Counted from the first letter of the stretch, positions 10,438-22,480 are shown. The stretch is DNA of 64,000 nucleotides from Caenorhabditis remanei (GCF_010183535.1 NC_071332.1:12834001-12898000), one strand, 5' to 3'. The notes: generated by a model from the sequence alone, not told the origin. Made by a program: numbers and translations.

Positions 10438-13400
10438 ATGAAAAAAGGCAAAAAAGGACCAAATAATCCTTTATTGTTATCTAATATTCCCGAGTGTTAT
10501 CACTATTTACTCGTTGCATTATTCGCTGGATTAGTTTATTCTAATACTTTGAAAGCCGATTTTGTATATGATGATAGGTAAGATTTATTTGATTCTAAAT
10601 ACTTGAATACACGATTTGAAAAAAAAACAGTTTTGTAGAATCAAGAAAATTGTATTTCAAAAAAAGATGGAATTCCAAACATCTAATATTTACCCTGGAT
10701 CCTCCTAAACTCCGGATAAAAAACTTCTGACTTGCACCTGGCCAGATTACTGTAGCTATCTAGAAGACACTCCCATCGTAAAAACTCAAAAGAAGACACT
10801 CAGACTCTGCTCTCTCTGGCCACCAATTAGACGAAATGTAAAACTTTAGCGTGTCAAAATGTGTAACCTGAGAGATCTTCTCTTTTGTTTTTGCTTTCAC
10901 CACCTCAAAAAGGTAAATAAAAAGACTGATTCTTTGAGAAAGAAAAAGTACTAGTACGTTTTTAATGTATTCCCCCTATCCTCCTACTGCACGGCTCCTT
11001 CCAACATACTTTTTCACGGAATTCCTAATTATTTCGGAAACATTCCCCCTCCCCCTCGAAACGAAATTATGATCAGTTGAGTGGAGATGTAAGAAAATGA
11101 GAAAATGGATACAAGATTAGAGATGCACAAATACACGAAGAAGACGACGGACGTCTTCTAATCCACCTAATTAGAGAGAGCCAAAGATAGACACCAATAT
11201 GACTTTGTGTTGGGCAAACATTCGAATTGTTGAATAATAAATAAATATGTCAATGACAGATTAGCTGCCTCTTCTTTACTTTTTTCTAAGCGTTAGAGCA
11301 CACTCTCCCCTCTGTGAGACTCCAGAATCCAGAATACATTCCAATTTTCTCTCCTTCCATCTAGCTTCTTGTTGACAGCCTTTTGTTGGTCAATTCACTA
11401 TTCCATAGTCACTGTGGTAATAAAACGAGAAAATTGCTGCTCTGTCTCCTATGTATGTCCATGTCAGGTTCCGGCCCATAGACCACATAAATATTAGATT
11501 TTTTTCGTATGTATATGTGTTTTTTGAGAGAGAGAGAGAATACATCAAATATTGATGTGATACATCGCCATGACATTTTTGATTGGCACCCCAAATTTTG
11601 GGTGAAGAAAATTTGAGAAAAATTTAAAAGTGATGAGAAGTGGAGCGGGATGGACGAAACATCTTCATCGGAAGCGCTGTCTTCCAACTCAATTTCCTAT
11701 TTCCGCATTTTCTTTTGGTCAGAAAGAAAAGGAGAGACAACTGGACCTGTGGTATACTACTACTACTCCAGAATTGAAACAAAATAAGGAACCTTTAAAT
11801 TTTGAATACCTTATATGAGAGTCTAGATGACCAAAGTATTTATAAAGATAGAACGGAAGTATTCATCCTAGAGCAGGAAGGTGTGAATAGAGGAGAAATC
11901 TCTTCCGGAGAAACAAGAAGAAAACTATTAAAAGGGAATATGAAAGTGCACAAACACGTATCCATGAAAAGAATCTCTCGTTTTCAGACCAGCAATCCTT
12001 ACAAACGACGACGTTTTCAGCCGTTCGTCATGGCGTTCTCTTCTCACAACCAATGATTTTTGGGGTAATCCGATCGGTTTGGAAGGATCCCATAAAAGCT
12101 ATCGTCCATTGATCACCGCCTCGTTTCGCCTTCAATTTATTCTTCATGGATTGAAAGCCGAATTGTGAGTAAGAGGAAGGGAAAACAAAGAAGTCGTTGT
12201 AGCCTGTGTGTGAAGATTATCCGTGAAATGGGTTGGGAATGAGAGTGAAAAAACTAGAAGAGGGGAATAAATTAGAGGTAATTAGAAATTAGTTGACTAG
12301 TGGCTGGTCCTAACTGAATTTGAGAAAAGCTACTGTATCTGCAAACCGTAAATGATAGATAGAGGGAACAACAGCCAACATTCCCGTCTGCCGAAATTTA
12401 CAACCCCAATGAAATCTTAATTCCTTGCGTAATCTAGACTTTAATTATTCCATTTAGAACTCCAATTTCGTAATTTAGAGTTCTCTCTCTTTCCACTGAT
12501 TCAATTCCTCAACGTTTCGCAATTCGCTTTCTTCTGTCTCTTGGCTAAAGAGTCGTAAAACATTTTCCCACAAGTTGATTTCATAACGCGATTAAAGTGC
12601 TTTCTCCTTCTAGAGCAGGAGAGCTCCAAAGTCCTAAATTGCTTTTCTCTCCTTTCAATTTTCTTGTATGTGAGAGTATGTCTCTGGAAAACGAAAAAAA
12701 AAGAAGATGGATAGAAAGTACGGGGACATGATGTCAGTAAGTCCGATTGGTCTTCTAAGACGAGTCAGATACTGTAACTGAAAACAAGTCTAATTATCGA
12801 AAAGAACGACATAATACAGTTCAGGAAGTACGGTACTCTTATTGTTCTTGTGGTTTTAGATTCAAGATCTTTACATTCTTGGAAGGTTCCGATTTCTTAA
12901 TGTCCTGGAGCCAATTTCTTTTTACCACCAATGTGCCTAATTCTCAAATTTCTTTTTTCTAGAAAAAACTTTGTCTTCCCAATGTTTCGAAAAAACCCAT
13001 TGCAACCAACTTCCTGAGTATCTCCTTCTCCTCTAGTATAATAGGATTTGTTGCCTGAGGGCTTTTTCTCCCGCCATACTTCCGACTATCGGATTTCGCC
13101 TTCTGGAGTAGAGCCCACATGATGCTTCTTCCCCCTCTTCAAGAAGATCATCTGAATCGAAATCTTCAGAATACACAAAAGATTATATGCATAGAATGAG
13201 GGGAATGGAAGGTTACTTAACATTCATTTGGTCTTGAGAGGAGACGGAGTAATTGTATACACAACACATGAAGATTCTCGGCGTCACATGGACAACGGAG
13301 CCGTCTCTTCATCTACTTAGAAATGCGAAATCTGTCTCCATATACATGAGAGAAGAGAAGGACCTTTTAGAAAGTGGATGGAATTATGATGAGTACGCGT

Positions 13401-16400
13401 GTGTGTAGATAACATTCGGAGCCTTCGGAAACCTCTTTAGGGCACTCCAGGGAATTGGATTTTAGAATTTGCACAGGCAACATTCAAGGAATCTAAAGAA
13501 TTTTGAGTACTTTCAGATTTCATGGGGTCAACTTGATATGCCACGTCATCAATTCAATGTTGGTTCTGAGGCTAGCAAGACAACTGAGGATCATGGAAAA
13601 CGGTAAGATTACTTTTATAAAAGTAAATACTGTATTAAAGAATCTGCAATCACACCCCACTGATAGCTCATATTATCAATTTCTTCCTTGCTTGCCAATG
13701 CCTCACTTTTAGTCCAAAGTGTCTATAAATGTAATAGGATCCTGGGCAAAGGATCGACAGTTGCTTATCGCATTATGCACAATTAAGGACAAGGACAACA
13801 GAGAGAAAAGAGGGGAAATATGATTCCTGTGCATCTGTCATAACGTTTAGACGTTTGTTTGAAATGAAGAAGACAGGAAGGGAATAGATGATGATCGGTT
13901 TTTGAATATATGAGAAGACTTACTAAGGAAATGAAATGTGGAATGAAATAGGGATGGTATATCTGAACTGTTATGTTTCTTCGAGCTACGAAAACTGTTT
14001 AATTTCAGGTGTATCCCTCTTCTCATCTATTCTCTTTTCTTGTCATCCAATCACTTCTGAAGCTGTTTGTTCAATTGTCGGTAGAGCAGATCTGTTGGCA
14101 ACCTTGTGGATCCTTCTGGCTCTAACAACTCATATCTCAAATCCAAACAACATTCGGACTATCATCTTTGCTGTCTTCGCAATCCTATCGAAGGAGACTG
14201 GAATCATTTTGATACCTTTGATCGTGTGCTATGATGTTCTTTTTAAGGTGAGCCCAGCTAAATCCGGATAAATGATGAATCTAGTAGAATCCGATCTGAT
14301 TCATTACCTATACTTTTTCCCATTTATTCGCCACTTCCTCTAGAATAAGATAAATAGAAAACACATTAATAAGAACGGAAGGACGGGTCCTCCTTCCTAT
14401 TTTCGTTAAAGAGGCCCCCTCCGTGCACATTGGCGCATTCACAACAAATGAGGCGTCCTTAAAGGTCTTCAGGCGGTAAGGGGAAGAGGTATTGTCTACA
14501 GTAACCTTGAAGGAATGATGTTGTTTCGAAAGAAAAGAAATGAACGAGAATGAGAAATGATTGGAATTGGATTGGCGTGAAGTGAGGGATGGAGAGAACA
14601 GAATAATAGATGTTTAGAACAATGCATTTGACAGTTTTCGAGGTTTTAAAATGGTTTAAAGGGGTAGGGATTTATTTGAAATAGAGATGTTGAATAACGT
14701 AGCGGCACTACATTCAAAGACTATTTCTGCAACTATTCCTCATGTTTTTTCAGAGCATCTCGACGAAAAAATTCAGAAAAGATGTCCCCAACTACCTCGT
14801 TTCTCTTGCTGTCATCTGCTATCTTCGCCTGTCAATCAACAATTTCCAATCACCGAAATTCTCAAAAAATGACAACCCGATTGCCCATGACTCCAGTATT
14901 CTGACAAGAACACTGACGTTTTTGTACCTTCCAATATTCCATGCAAATCTGATCGCTTTTCCGAAAACTCTATCGTTCGATTGGTCCATGGATGCGATTC
15001 CAAGAGTAGAGTCAATTCTGGACTCAAGATTTGTTCTCTCAGTTATCTGCTACTCTGCTCTATTCAAAAGTACCGGAAAACTGATAATGGATTTTAAGAA
15101 TACCCATAAGAATCAAGTGCTTCTATTTCTCATCGCTCTACTCACGACACCTCATATTCTATCTTCCAATTTACTGACCTACGTGGGATTTGTAGCAGCT
15201 GAAAGGATACTGTACTTGAATACGGTAGCATACTGTATTCTCATTGGATTTGGAGTGGAAGTGGCTAGAAAAAAGTGAGATTTCGCTCTTCTGATACTCA
15301 TTAAACACTTTTTTTCCAGATTTTCTACCTTCACCGAATCCAAATGGATTATCTCTTTTGTTATCCTCATCCTCTCCATATTTTCCTACAAAACAATGCA
15401 ACGTGTCGATGATTGGAAAACAGAAGAATCTCTATTCAAAAGTGCTCTTCTCGTGAATCCAACGAAGGCTCACATGAATTTAGGATACGTTTTTACGACA
15501 CAGAAAAAGTTTGAATTGGCAAAATATCACTATCAAGAAGCCTTGAAAAGCAAAGGGAACCTAGCCGACGCTTGGTATAATCTGTAAGTATTTTCTTTTT
15601 TCTAGTGTGTTCATGAGAATAATAAGCACAGTTGCAGTTGATAATACCCACCATTTCTCTAAAAAATTGCCAAGTTTTCAGAGGAATCCTCGTCAGCAAA
15701 TCGTCCAATTCTACCCAAGAAGCAATTCATTATTATCAAAAAGCTCTTCAAAGTAGATCAAACTTCGCTGCCGCTCATCTCAATTTGGCACTTCTTCTCC
15801 ACGACGTTGGTCTCCATCAGAAGGCGTTTTCCCACTTAGATGAATGTCTTCAGAAGTCAGGAGAGAATCTGAAATCGTATCGAAATCATCAACGAACTCA
15901 AGCAACATGCGCCTATAACAAAGGACGGCTTCTCCAGAAATCAAAAGAGTTCCACGTGGCAATCGACACATTCAAGTTGGCTCTGAATATCGGCGGAAAA
16001 CATTTCGAGCACACTTCTAGTGTATTGAATTCGATCGGAACTTGTTACAATGAGATTGGTGACGTGGAGTCTGCAGAAAAGTATTTTGAAGCAGCTATTT
16101 CGGAGAATCATGTGAACTCGTACTTAACTATGGCTCATCTGAAAATTCGACAGAATCGAAGTGATAAAGTGGAGGGGTTGTTGAGGAAAGTGATGATGCT
16201 GGCTCCAAATTCAGTTACGGTTCTTCAGAATATTGCACTGGCAGAATATCATATGGTTCGTTTTTCAGAAGAATTTTTGAAATAGAAGTTAAATTTTCAG
16301 CAAACTACAATCGCTCTCTGCTCTTCTATCGGAAAGCTCTCTCTGTTGATGCGAAACACGTGGAATCACTTCATGGAATTGCAAATCTTCTTCAAGAAAC

Positions 16401-16626
16401 TCAAAATTATTCGGAATCTGAAGAATTCTACCGGAAGATTCTGGAAATTCAACCGCACTCTTACTCTGCTCACGCTAACTATGGAGCTATTCTTCATTTG
16501 AATCAGAAGTATGACTTGGCATTGAAAGCTTATGACACAGCTCTGATTCTGAATCCGAATGATGACGTGGCACGAGAGAATCGAGAGAAACTGATTCGTA
16601 TATTGAGAAGAAAACATAATTTTTAA
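10438..16626 (+). CDS. TMTC-type O-mannosyltransferase (membrane plus TPR protein), with a 3' frameshift
   Basis: Exons: 10438-10577, 11988-12164, 13517-13602, 14009-14247, 14754-15274, 15320-15583, 15682-16255 and 16301-16626. The first seven encode 667 residues in phase. They have an N-terminal membrane anchor, the acidic luminal motif FVYDDRPAI, a conserved HPITSEAVCSIVGRADLLA segment, the DUF1736-like FVAAERILYLNTVAY stretch, several membrane helices and TPR repeats. TMTC proteins are ER membrane enzymes that O-mannosylate cadherin-type proteins. Exon 8 lacks one A after its acceptor (CAAACTAC versus CAAAACTAC in the copy at 3675), so the final 108 residues are out of frame and translation stops at 16501 after 66 foreign codons. 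An assembly error in an A-run is possible. If corrected, the protein would be 775 residues, a normal length. Confidence 0.8.
10578..11987 (+). other. TMTC intron 1
   Basis: A 1.4-kb intron, GTAAGA donor to TTTTCAG acceptor. No internal gene or clear repeat was recognised. A short GA run lies near 11527. The short open frames here have no protein-like composition. Confidence 0.7.
12165..13516 (+). other. TMTC intron 2
   Basis: A 1.35-kb intron with GTGAGT donor and TTTCAG acceptor. Nothing else was recognised in it. Confidence 0.7.
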
Positions 16627-16672
16627 TATTAGCTCATTTTATAAGTTGTATATTGTACCGGTTTATTTGTGT

Positions 16673-16959
16673 CCTTACGGGTTTCGCTCATTCAAATACG
16701 GCTGAAAACTTTCGGTTTATAAATCTTCAAGTTTCAAATATTGTCACAATGTTTATTATGTTTATCAGCATCCTTTAAATAGAAAACACAAAAATTATTG
16801 AGATCAGAAATACGGTCTCTAAAGAGAGCAATGAATGTCAAACATAGTACAATTTTAAGGGGAGGGTAGTTAGATATTGATTGAATGATTAAATAAAAGA
16901 CTGAAACGATTAAAGAAATACGGAGACGAGCATTTCGAGTAAAATTCGGAATTAGATAT
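16673..16959 (+). repeat. 300-bp local repeat, copy R4
   Basis: Downstream of the full-length TMTC gene, equivalent to R2. It has a short internal deletion after TACGG near 16815. It runs into a sense mcm-7 splinter. Confidence 0.8.
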
Positions 16960-17272
16960 CCGTGAAAATGATAAGACTCTTGCTGAGCACATTACCTACG
17001 TCCATCAACATGGATGTCATCCGAATCGTGAGAAGAAGGATTTGATCTCACTTGAAACATGAGTACATCCGTGAGTACATTTCACTCTGCAAGACCTACA
17101 CTCCAACTGTCGATCCTGCTCTTCGTGAGCGTATTGAGGAAGCTTACGTCGAAATTTGCAGTGATGCTCGTTACTCATCAGATCCAACATTTGTGTCACT
17201 AAGAATGACCTGAGCAGATGGCTATTCTCTGTGACCAGAGCAGATGGCTATTCAACGGTCCGTTCGTAAGGG
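16960..17272 (+). pseudogene. sense mcm-7 exon splinters upstream of four-helix copy 2
   Basis: 16960-17208 matches the same internal mcm-7 segment as 4341-4582, but carries a small insertion near 17058 (ATGAGTACATCCGTGAGTAC in place of the normal junction) that breaks the frame. The last-exon splinter recurs at about 17247-17272. The start codon of four-helix copy 2 follows ~155 bp later. Confidence 0.82.
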
Positions 17273-17426
17273 TCACTCTCTCTGACTCTCTGACTCTCTC
17301 TCTTTCTCACTTGTGCTTTGGGACCATCTCTCTCAGAATTCGTTCTCTTTTCCTCTCATAATTTAGTATTCTTCTCTACGCTTCTCTTCCCATCCAACCT
17401 TCTACCTACTTTATTGTATTGAAATC

Positions 17427-19066
17427 ATGGCGGATTCAGCATCACCAGACATAGAAGGAGAATGTGTAGAAGGTAAAAATAAAGACATACCTTCAAAACC
17501 AAAGGTTCAATGGATCCCTTGGAGGGAGAAATATGATTCGAATTCTCTTTCTCAGTGTGAACGAGAACGAGATGAAGCAGCAAACAAAGCAAGAACAAAC
17601 TGTTTATGGGTAAGTGTTTGTTGTTTTGTATTATTCATAGGCTTAAAAAAATATTTTTTACTGTAGTTGTTTTTTTCCACAAAAAATCTTTAATATTTTG
17701 GAGTGTTTCACAGTAATACTCTTTTTCATGCTGATTGGATGTTCCGCAGTCGTTTCTAAAATAAATCTTATCTATTATCGTACAAGATGAAGCTGATGAA
17801 AATTGCAAAAACTTAATCGAATTGGTTTTTTGAATATTGCATCCAGTTTTTCGAGAAAACTAAAACCTCGAAAAATTACTTTTTTAGCGAATTTTAAAAC
17901 TCATTTTTCCAAGTTTTATTCAACCGTTTTTATAGTTTGAAAATGGGAAAAGACAGTAAAAAGATTTCAAACAAGTTATCTATACCTGTTTTATTATTAT
18001 TTTTTTTTGAAAAACTGACCGGTTTTATTTTTCTGTCCATGGTGGTCCTAATGTAGATGCATTTTTGTGAAAAGAATCTTTACAACAAGTTCTGAGTGGA
18101 TTCGATTGATATTACGACACGAATCAGTCTTATTGATTCTCTCCAAATGAAATAAAATGAACAATTGAATTCGAAGAATTTTTTCAAGTCTGGGTGTTAA
18201 TGCAAAATATAGCTAAACATCGTCTCTACTCTTTTTCACTAATTCCATTTCATATTGTCTGAGTGTTTCGATGAGCCTTATTACAGAATATGCTTGCGGC
18301 AGTCATGGCTATGCTGCTTATTCTATGCGTCACTAAAGATGTATTCGAATTAATCACTTCGTTTGATCAATCTTGGATTGGTTTTATTTATGGAATCGAG
18401 GTTTTTCTGTGCGCAGCTGTAATCATTCATTTATTTTGGGAACGCCAACGAATCAAGTGAGTAATGTTTCATTATGAGAGTGATTTTTCATTTCTGAAAT
18501 CAACAATTATTAATTTTTCAGAACCGAACCCCCTGTGAAAACCCAAGATATGGAAAATGCTCATCATGATTCTGAAGAAATTAAGTCAATAATTAAACAA
18601 ACTGATGCATTAAAAAATCATCACACCTTCTGGGTGAGTTTTTTATTTTTTCTACCAGTAGACAACCAGACAGGTCATTATGATTTGAAATTTGCCGTTA
18701 TCATTAGTGATTGAATTTTTTGCATGCTGAAATTAGTATACTGTAGCAACAGCTGAACGTTGATGAAAATAATTTTTTAGCTGTTGAAAAATATTTGTCT
18801 TAGATTGCAATTCTTATTATAAAAATTACCGATATAATTTTTTTCAGTTCGCGTTGTTAACTACCATCACTACATCATGTTTCTGGATTCTTACAGCTAT
18901 ATTGTTCAAAAAAGCTGAGAGCGAAAAGGAAATTAGATATGCATGGGCGATACACTTCTCACTTTTCATTCCAACCTCTGTGTATTTCAATGACATTTTA
19001 TTCCCGATGATCCTCGGTCCGCTCGTTAAATTTTTGTATCCCATTCCCGCCTCCGAATCTTTTTAA
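17427..19066 (+). CDS. small four-helix membrane protein, copy 2
   Basis: Exons 17427-17609, 18287-18456, 18522-18633 and 18848-19066 give 227 residues. It has the longest N-terminus of the three copies (MADSASPDIEGECVEG, then a KNKDIPSKPKVQW segment absent from the others) before the shared CERERDEAANKAR stretch. The two hydrophobic pairs and the histidine/acid loop are conserved. The end (ASESF) differs from both relatives. Intron 1 is shorter than in copy 1 and lacks the MITE. Exon sizes 170, 112 and 219 are the same as in copy 1. Function unknown. Confidence 0.7.
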
Positions 19067-19763
19067 ATATATGTATCCACCGCAAACCAGAACTGACAAG
19101 ACTTGACCAGGAGTATTTTCTAGCTCTCTGTCACTTTCCTATTCTTTTAATTCTTATTGGCTACATATGAGTTCTGCCCAAATAAAACATTAACGCACCT
19201 ATTCATGTAGAAAAATGGCATATTAAAGTGTCGCATTTTTCATTTTAATTCAACTCACATTTCAATGTTTTCGCACAAAAACAAAAGAAAAGCCTGATCC
19301 AAGAAAAGGATTTCAACACAGAGAATCGTATAAACGATCAAAAGGAGAGCGAGATGCTTCATGTCCAACACGAACAAGCCCACGAATCAAGTTAAAAAGA
19401 CCTGAGCCACCTGACTTTAAGAAATGCCGGTACTTGATGATGAACTGTAGGATCAACACTAGAATATCCGTTGTGTACACCTTGTCCTGCTCTATAGATG
19501 TCCAATTCATTGTTATCAACAGTTTTCTACAAGTCCCCTCTGAAAGTGTGTATATTGAGACGAGGTTATATTAGAATATGTGATTACTGTATGTTTGATT
19601 ACTAATTGATGACACTCGTTGCATTTCTTTCACAGTATCCGGGAAGGGTGAAGAATGGGTAGGTAACGAGAAAGTATTTGGTGTCACTTCTCGTGGTAGT
19701 TCTATTTGCTGACTGGGATTTTGTGGGACTTGGACAGTAGACACGTACAGGGTTTCATACTCT
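19067..19763. other. divergent 3' flank of copy 2, with a segment unique to this unit
   Basis: The first ~250 bp are a diverged version of the four-helix 3' flank. From about 19260 to 19763 there is sequence absent from the other units. On the minus strand, 19571-19760 reads as protein-like sequence (for example YETLYVSTVQVPQNP and LPREVTPNTFSLP), and 19313-19540 holds another open stretch. I could not join them into a gene. They may be exons of a decayed or unrecognised minus-strand gene. Confidence 0.4.
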
Positions 19764-19990
19764 TCAAATATTGTTACAATGTTTATTATGCTTAGCAGCA
19801 TCCTTTAAATGGAAAACACAACAATTTTTGAGATCAGAAATACGGAGGGGTCTCGAAAAAGAGCAATTAAAACATAGTACAATTTTAAGAGGAGGGTAGT
19901 TAGATACTGATTGAATGATTAAATAAAAGACTGAAACGATTAAGGATAGATGAAGACAAGCATTTTGAGCAAAATTTGGAATTAGATATT
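19764..19990 (+). repeat. 300-bp local repeat, copy R5 (5'-shortened)
   Basis: It begins at the TCAAATATTGTTACAATG motif, lacking the first ~50 bp found in R3 and R6, and runs into a hybrid mcm-7 relic. Confidence 0.8.
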
Positions 19991-20000
19991 TGCAATTTGG

Positions 20001-20310
20001 ATGAAGTCGATAATACAATCAATTCATAGCAAAAACGATGTTCTGGCGATCCATAACCAGAACTCCATTGGCAGTGTACTGATCGAGACACTTCTGAAGA
20101 GCGACCTCGAGAGTACATTTCACTCTGCAAGACCTACACTCCAACTGTCGATCCTGCTCTTCGTGAGCGTATTGTGGAAGCTTACGTCGAAATTTGCAGA
20201 GATGCTCGTTACTCATCGGAACCAACATTTGTGTCACTAAGAATGACCTGAGCAGATGGCTATTCTCTGTGACCAGAGCAGATGGCTATTCAACGGTCCG
20301 TTCGTAAGGG
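20001..20310. pseudogene. hybrid mcm-7 relic: antisense last exon joined to sense internal exon
   Basis: 20019-20106 matches the 3' end of mcm-7 on the minus strand, as at 1506, 7544 and 22806. From ~20107 it switches to plus-strand internal mcm-7 sequence (to ~20246) and the last-exon splinter (~20285-20310), as at 4341. The two halves together form a head-to-head junction. This looks like recombination between the two types of 300-bp repeat unit. Confidence 0.82.
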
Positions 20311-20366
20311 TCACTCTATCTCTCTATCTCTCACTCTCTCTCTCTCACTCTCTCTCTCCCTTGTGC
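20311..20366 (+). repeat. TC-rich low-complexity tract
   Basis: A run of CTCTATCTCT and CTCTCTCACT units, longer than the corresponding tracts at 4647-4660 and 17275-17310. It lies just upstream of four-helix copy 3 and may be a variable polypyrimidine promoter tract. Confidence 0.7.
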
Positions 20367-20427
20367 TCTGGGAAGAAGATCTCTCTCAGAACTCGTCTTC
20401 TTTCCTCTCATAATTTAGCATTGTTGT

Positions 20428-22134
20428 ATGCTTCTCGCGGATTCAGCATCACCAGAGATAGAGAATTATTTTTCTCGGCGTGATGAAGCAGCAAACGAAG
20501 CAAGAACAAACTGTTTATGGGTAAGTGTTTGTTGTTTTTGTATGATTCATTGGCTTAAAAAATATTTTTACCTTAGATTTGTTTCATTTTCACGAAAAAT
20601 CCTTAATATTCTGGAAGAACATTTGAATTTTTTGATTTTTTGATTTTCCAATTATTTTTCTCGAAAAAAACAGGATAAAAGGATGAAAATTCGACAAATG
20701 CACTACATTCGTTAATTGAAGTCCAGGAAATATGTACTTTTCATTCAAAAAGCCGTATCTTTCCGATAGTAAGAAAACTCCGTACAAAACAGAGATAAAC
20801 TACAAATATGAAGACCAAAAAAATCTCATCTATTATCGTACAAGATGAAGCTGATGAAAATTGCAAAAACTTAATCGTATTGGTTTTTTGAATCCAGTTT
20901 TTCGAGAAAACTAAAACCTCGAAAAATTTATTTTTTATCGAATTTTGAAACTAATTTTGCCAAATTTTATTCATCCATGGTTTGAAATTGGGAAAAGACA
21001 GTAAAACGATTTCAAATAAGTTATCTATATCTGTTTCATTTTTTTGCAAAAATGGCCGGTTTCATATTTCTGTCCATCCTACTGAAGAGGCATCTTTGTG
21101 AAAAGAATCTTTACAACAAGTTCTAAGTGGATTCGATTGATATTACGACACAAATCAATCTTATTGATTATCTCCAAATGATATAAAATGAACAATTATC
21201 AAATGAATTCGAATAATTTTTTCAAGTCTGGGTGTTAATGCAAAATATAGCTAAACATCGTCTCTACTCTTTTTCACTAATTCCATTTCATATTGTCTGA
21301 GTGTTTCGAAGAGCCTCATTACAGAATATGCTTGCGGCAGTCATGGCGATGCTGGTTGTTCTATGCCTCACTAAAGAGGTATTCAAATTAATCACTTCGT
21401 TAGACAAACCTTGGATTGGTTTTATTTATGGAATCGAGGTTTTTCTGTTTGCAGCCGTAATCATTCATTTATTTTGTGAACGCCAGCGAATCAAGTGAGT
21501 AATGTTTCAATATGAGAGTGATTTTTCATTTCAGAAATCAACAATGCTTAAATTTTTCAGAACTGAACCCCTTGTGAAAACCCAAGATATGGAAAATGCT
21601 CATCATGATTCTGAAGAAATTAAGTCGATAATTAAACAAACTCATGCATTAAAAAATCATCACACCTTCTGGGTGAGTTTTTTAATGTTTCTAAACTACA
21701 TAGTAGGCAGCCAGACAGGTCATTATGATTTGAAATTTGCCGTTATCATTAGTGATTGAATTTTTTGCATGCTGAAATCAGTATACTGCAGCAACATCTG
21801 AACGTTGATGAAAGTTATTTTTAGCTGTGGAAAGATATTTGTTTTAGATTGCAGTTATTATAATATTATTATTAGTTATTATAATATTATTATAATAAAA
21901 ATTATCGATATAAATGTTTTTCAGACGGCGTTGTTAACTACCATCATTACATCATGTTTCTGGATTCTTACAGCTTTAAAGTTCAACAAAGCTGACAGCA
22001 AAAAGGACATTAATGCTGCATGGATGTATGTCTTCTCGCTTTTAATTCCAACCAATGTGTATTTCAAGGACATTTTTATCCCAATGATCATCTGTCCGCT
22101 CTTGGAGTTTTTGGATCCCATTCCCGCCTCCTAA
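20428..22134 (+). CDS. small four-helix membrane protein, copy 3
   Basis: Exons 20428-20520, 21325-21494, 21561-21672 and 21925-22134 give 194 residues. The start differs from its relatives: a ~40-bp deletion joins upstream TATGCTTCTC to the ADSASP codons, so translation begins MLLADSASPEIENYF from what is non-coding leader in copies 1 and 2. The CERERDE motif is shortened to RRDEAANEAR. The four hydrophobic segments are conserved. It ends at DPIPAS, three codons short of the others. It lies tail to tail with the intact mcm-7, about 670 bp away, probably the ancestral arrangement. Function unknown. Confidence 0.7.
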
Positions 22135-22480
22135 TTTTCAAAAAATATATGTATCCACCGAAAACCAGAACTGACAAAACTCGATCAGGAGCATTTTTTT
22201 AATTCTCTGATACTTTAATTATACTTCTTTCCTATTCTTCTAATTCCAGTTACTACATATGAGTTGTTTCGAAATAAAAACTGCAACAATTACGGACCTG
22301 TTCATGTAGAAAAATGGCAAATTAAAGGGCCACATTTTGCATTTTAATTCAGCGAGAAGCTTCATGTCACCACATGAGCAAGCCAACAAATCAAATTAGA
22401 AAACACATGACTTAAAGAAACTCTCTCGTTCGATTGGTCAACGGATGACTAATCGAACGATATTGATCGGTTGATCTGGG

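Noticed and set aside
19500..19545. Insulin-like A-chain start (RGLVENC) on the minus strand
   Set aside because: The frame stops at once and the cysteine pattern of insulins is absent.
4780..22134. Identity of the four-helix genes with PEEL-1-type selfish proteins
   Set aside because: Only size and number of helices are similar. No sequence similarity could be shown, and no partner antidote gene was recognised, so no toxin function is assigned.
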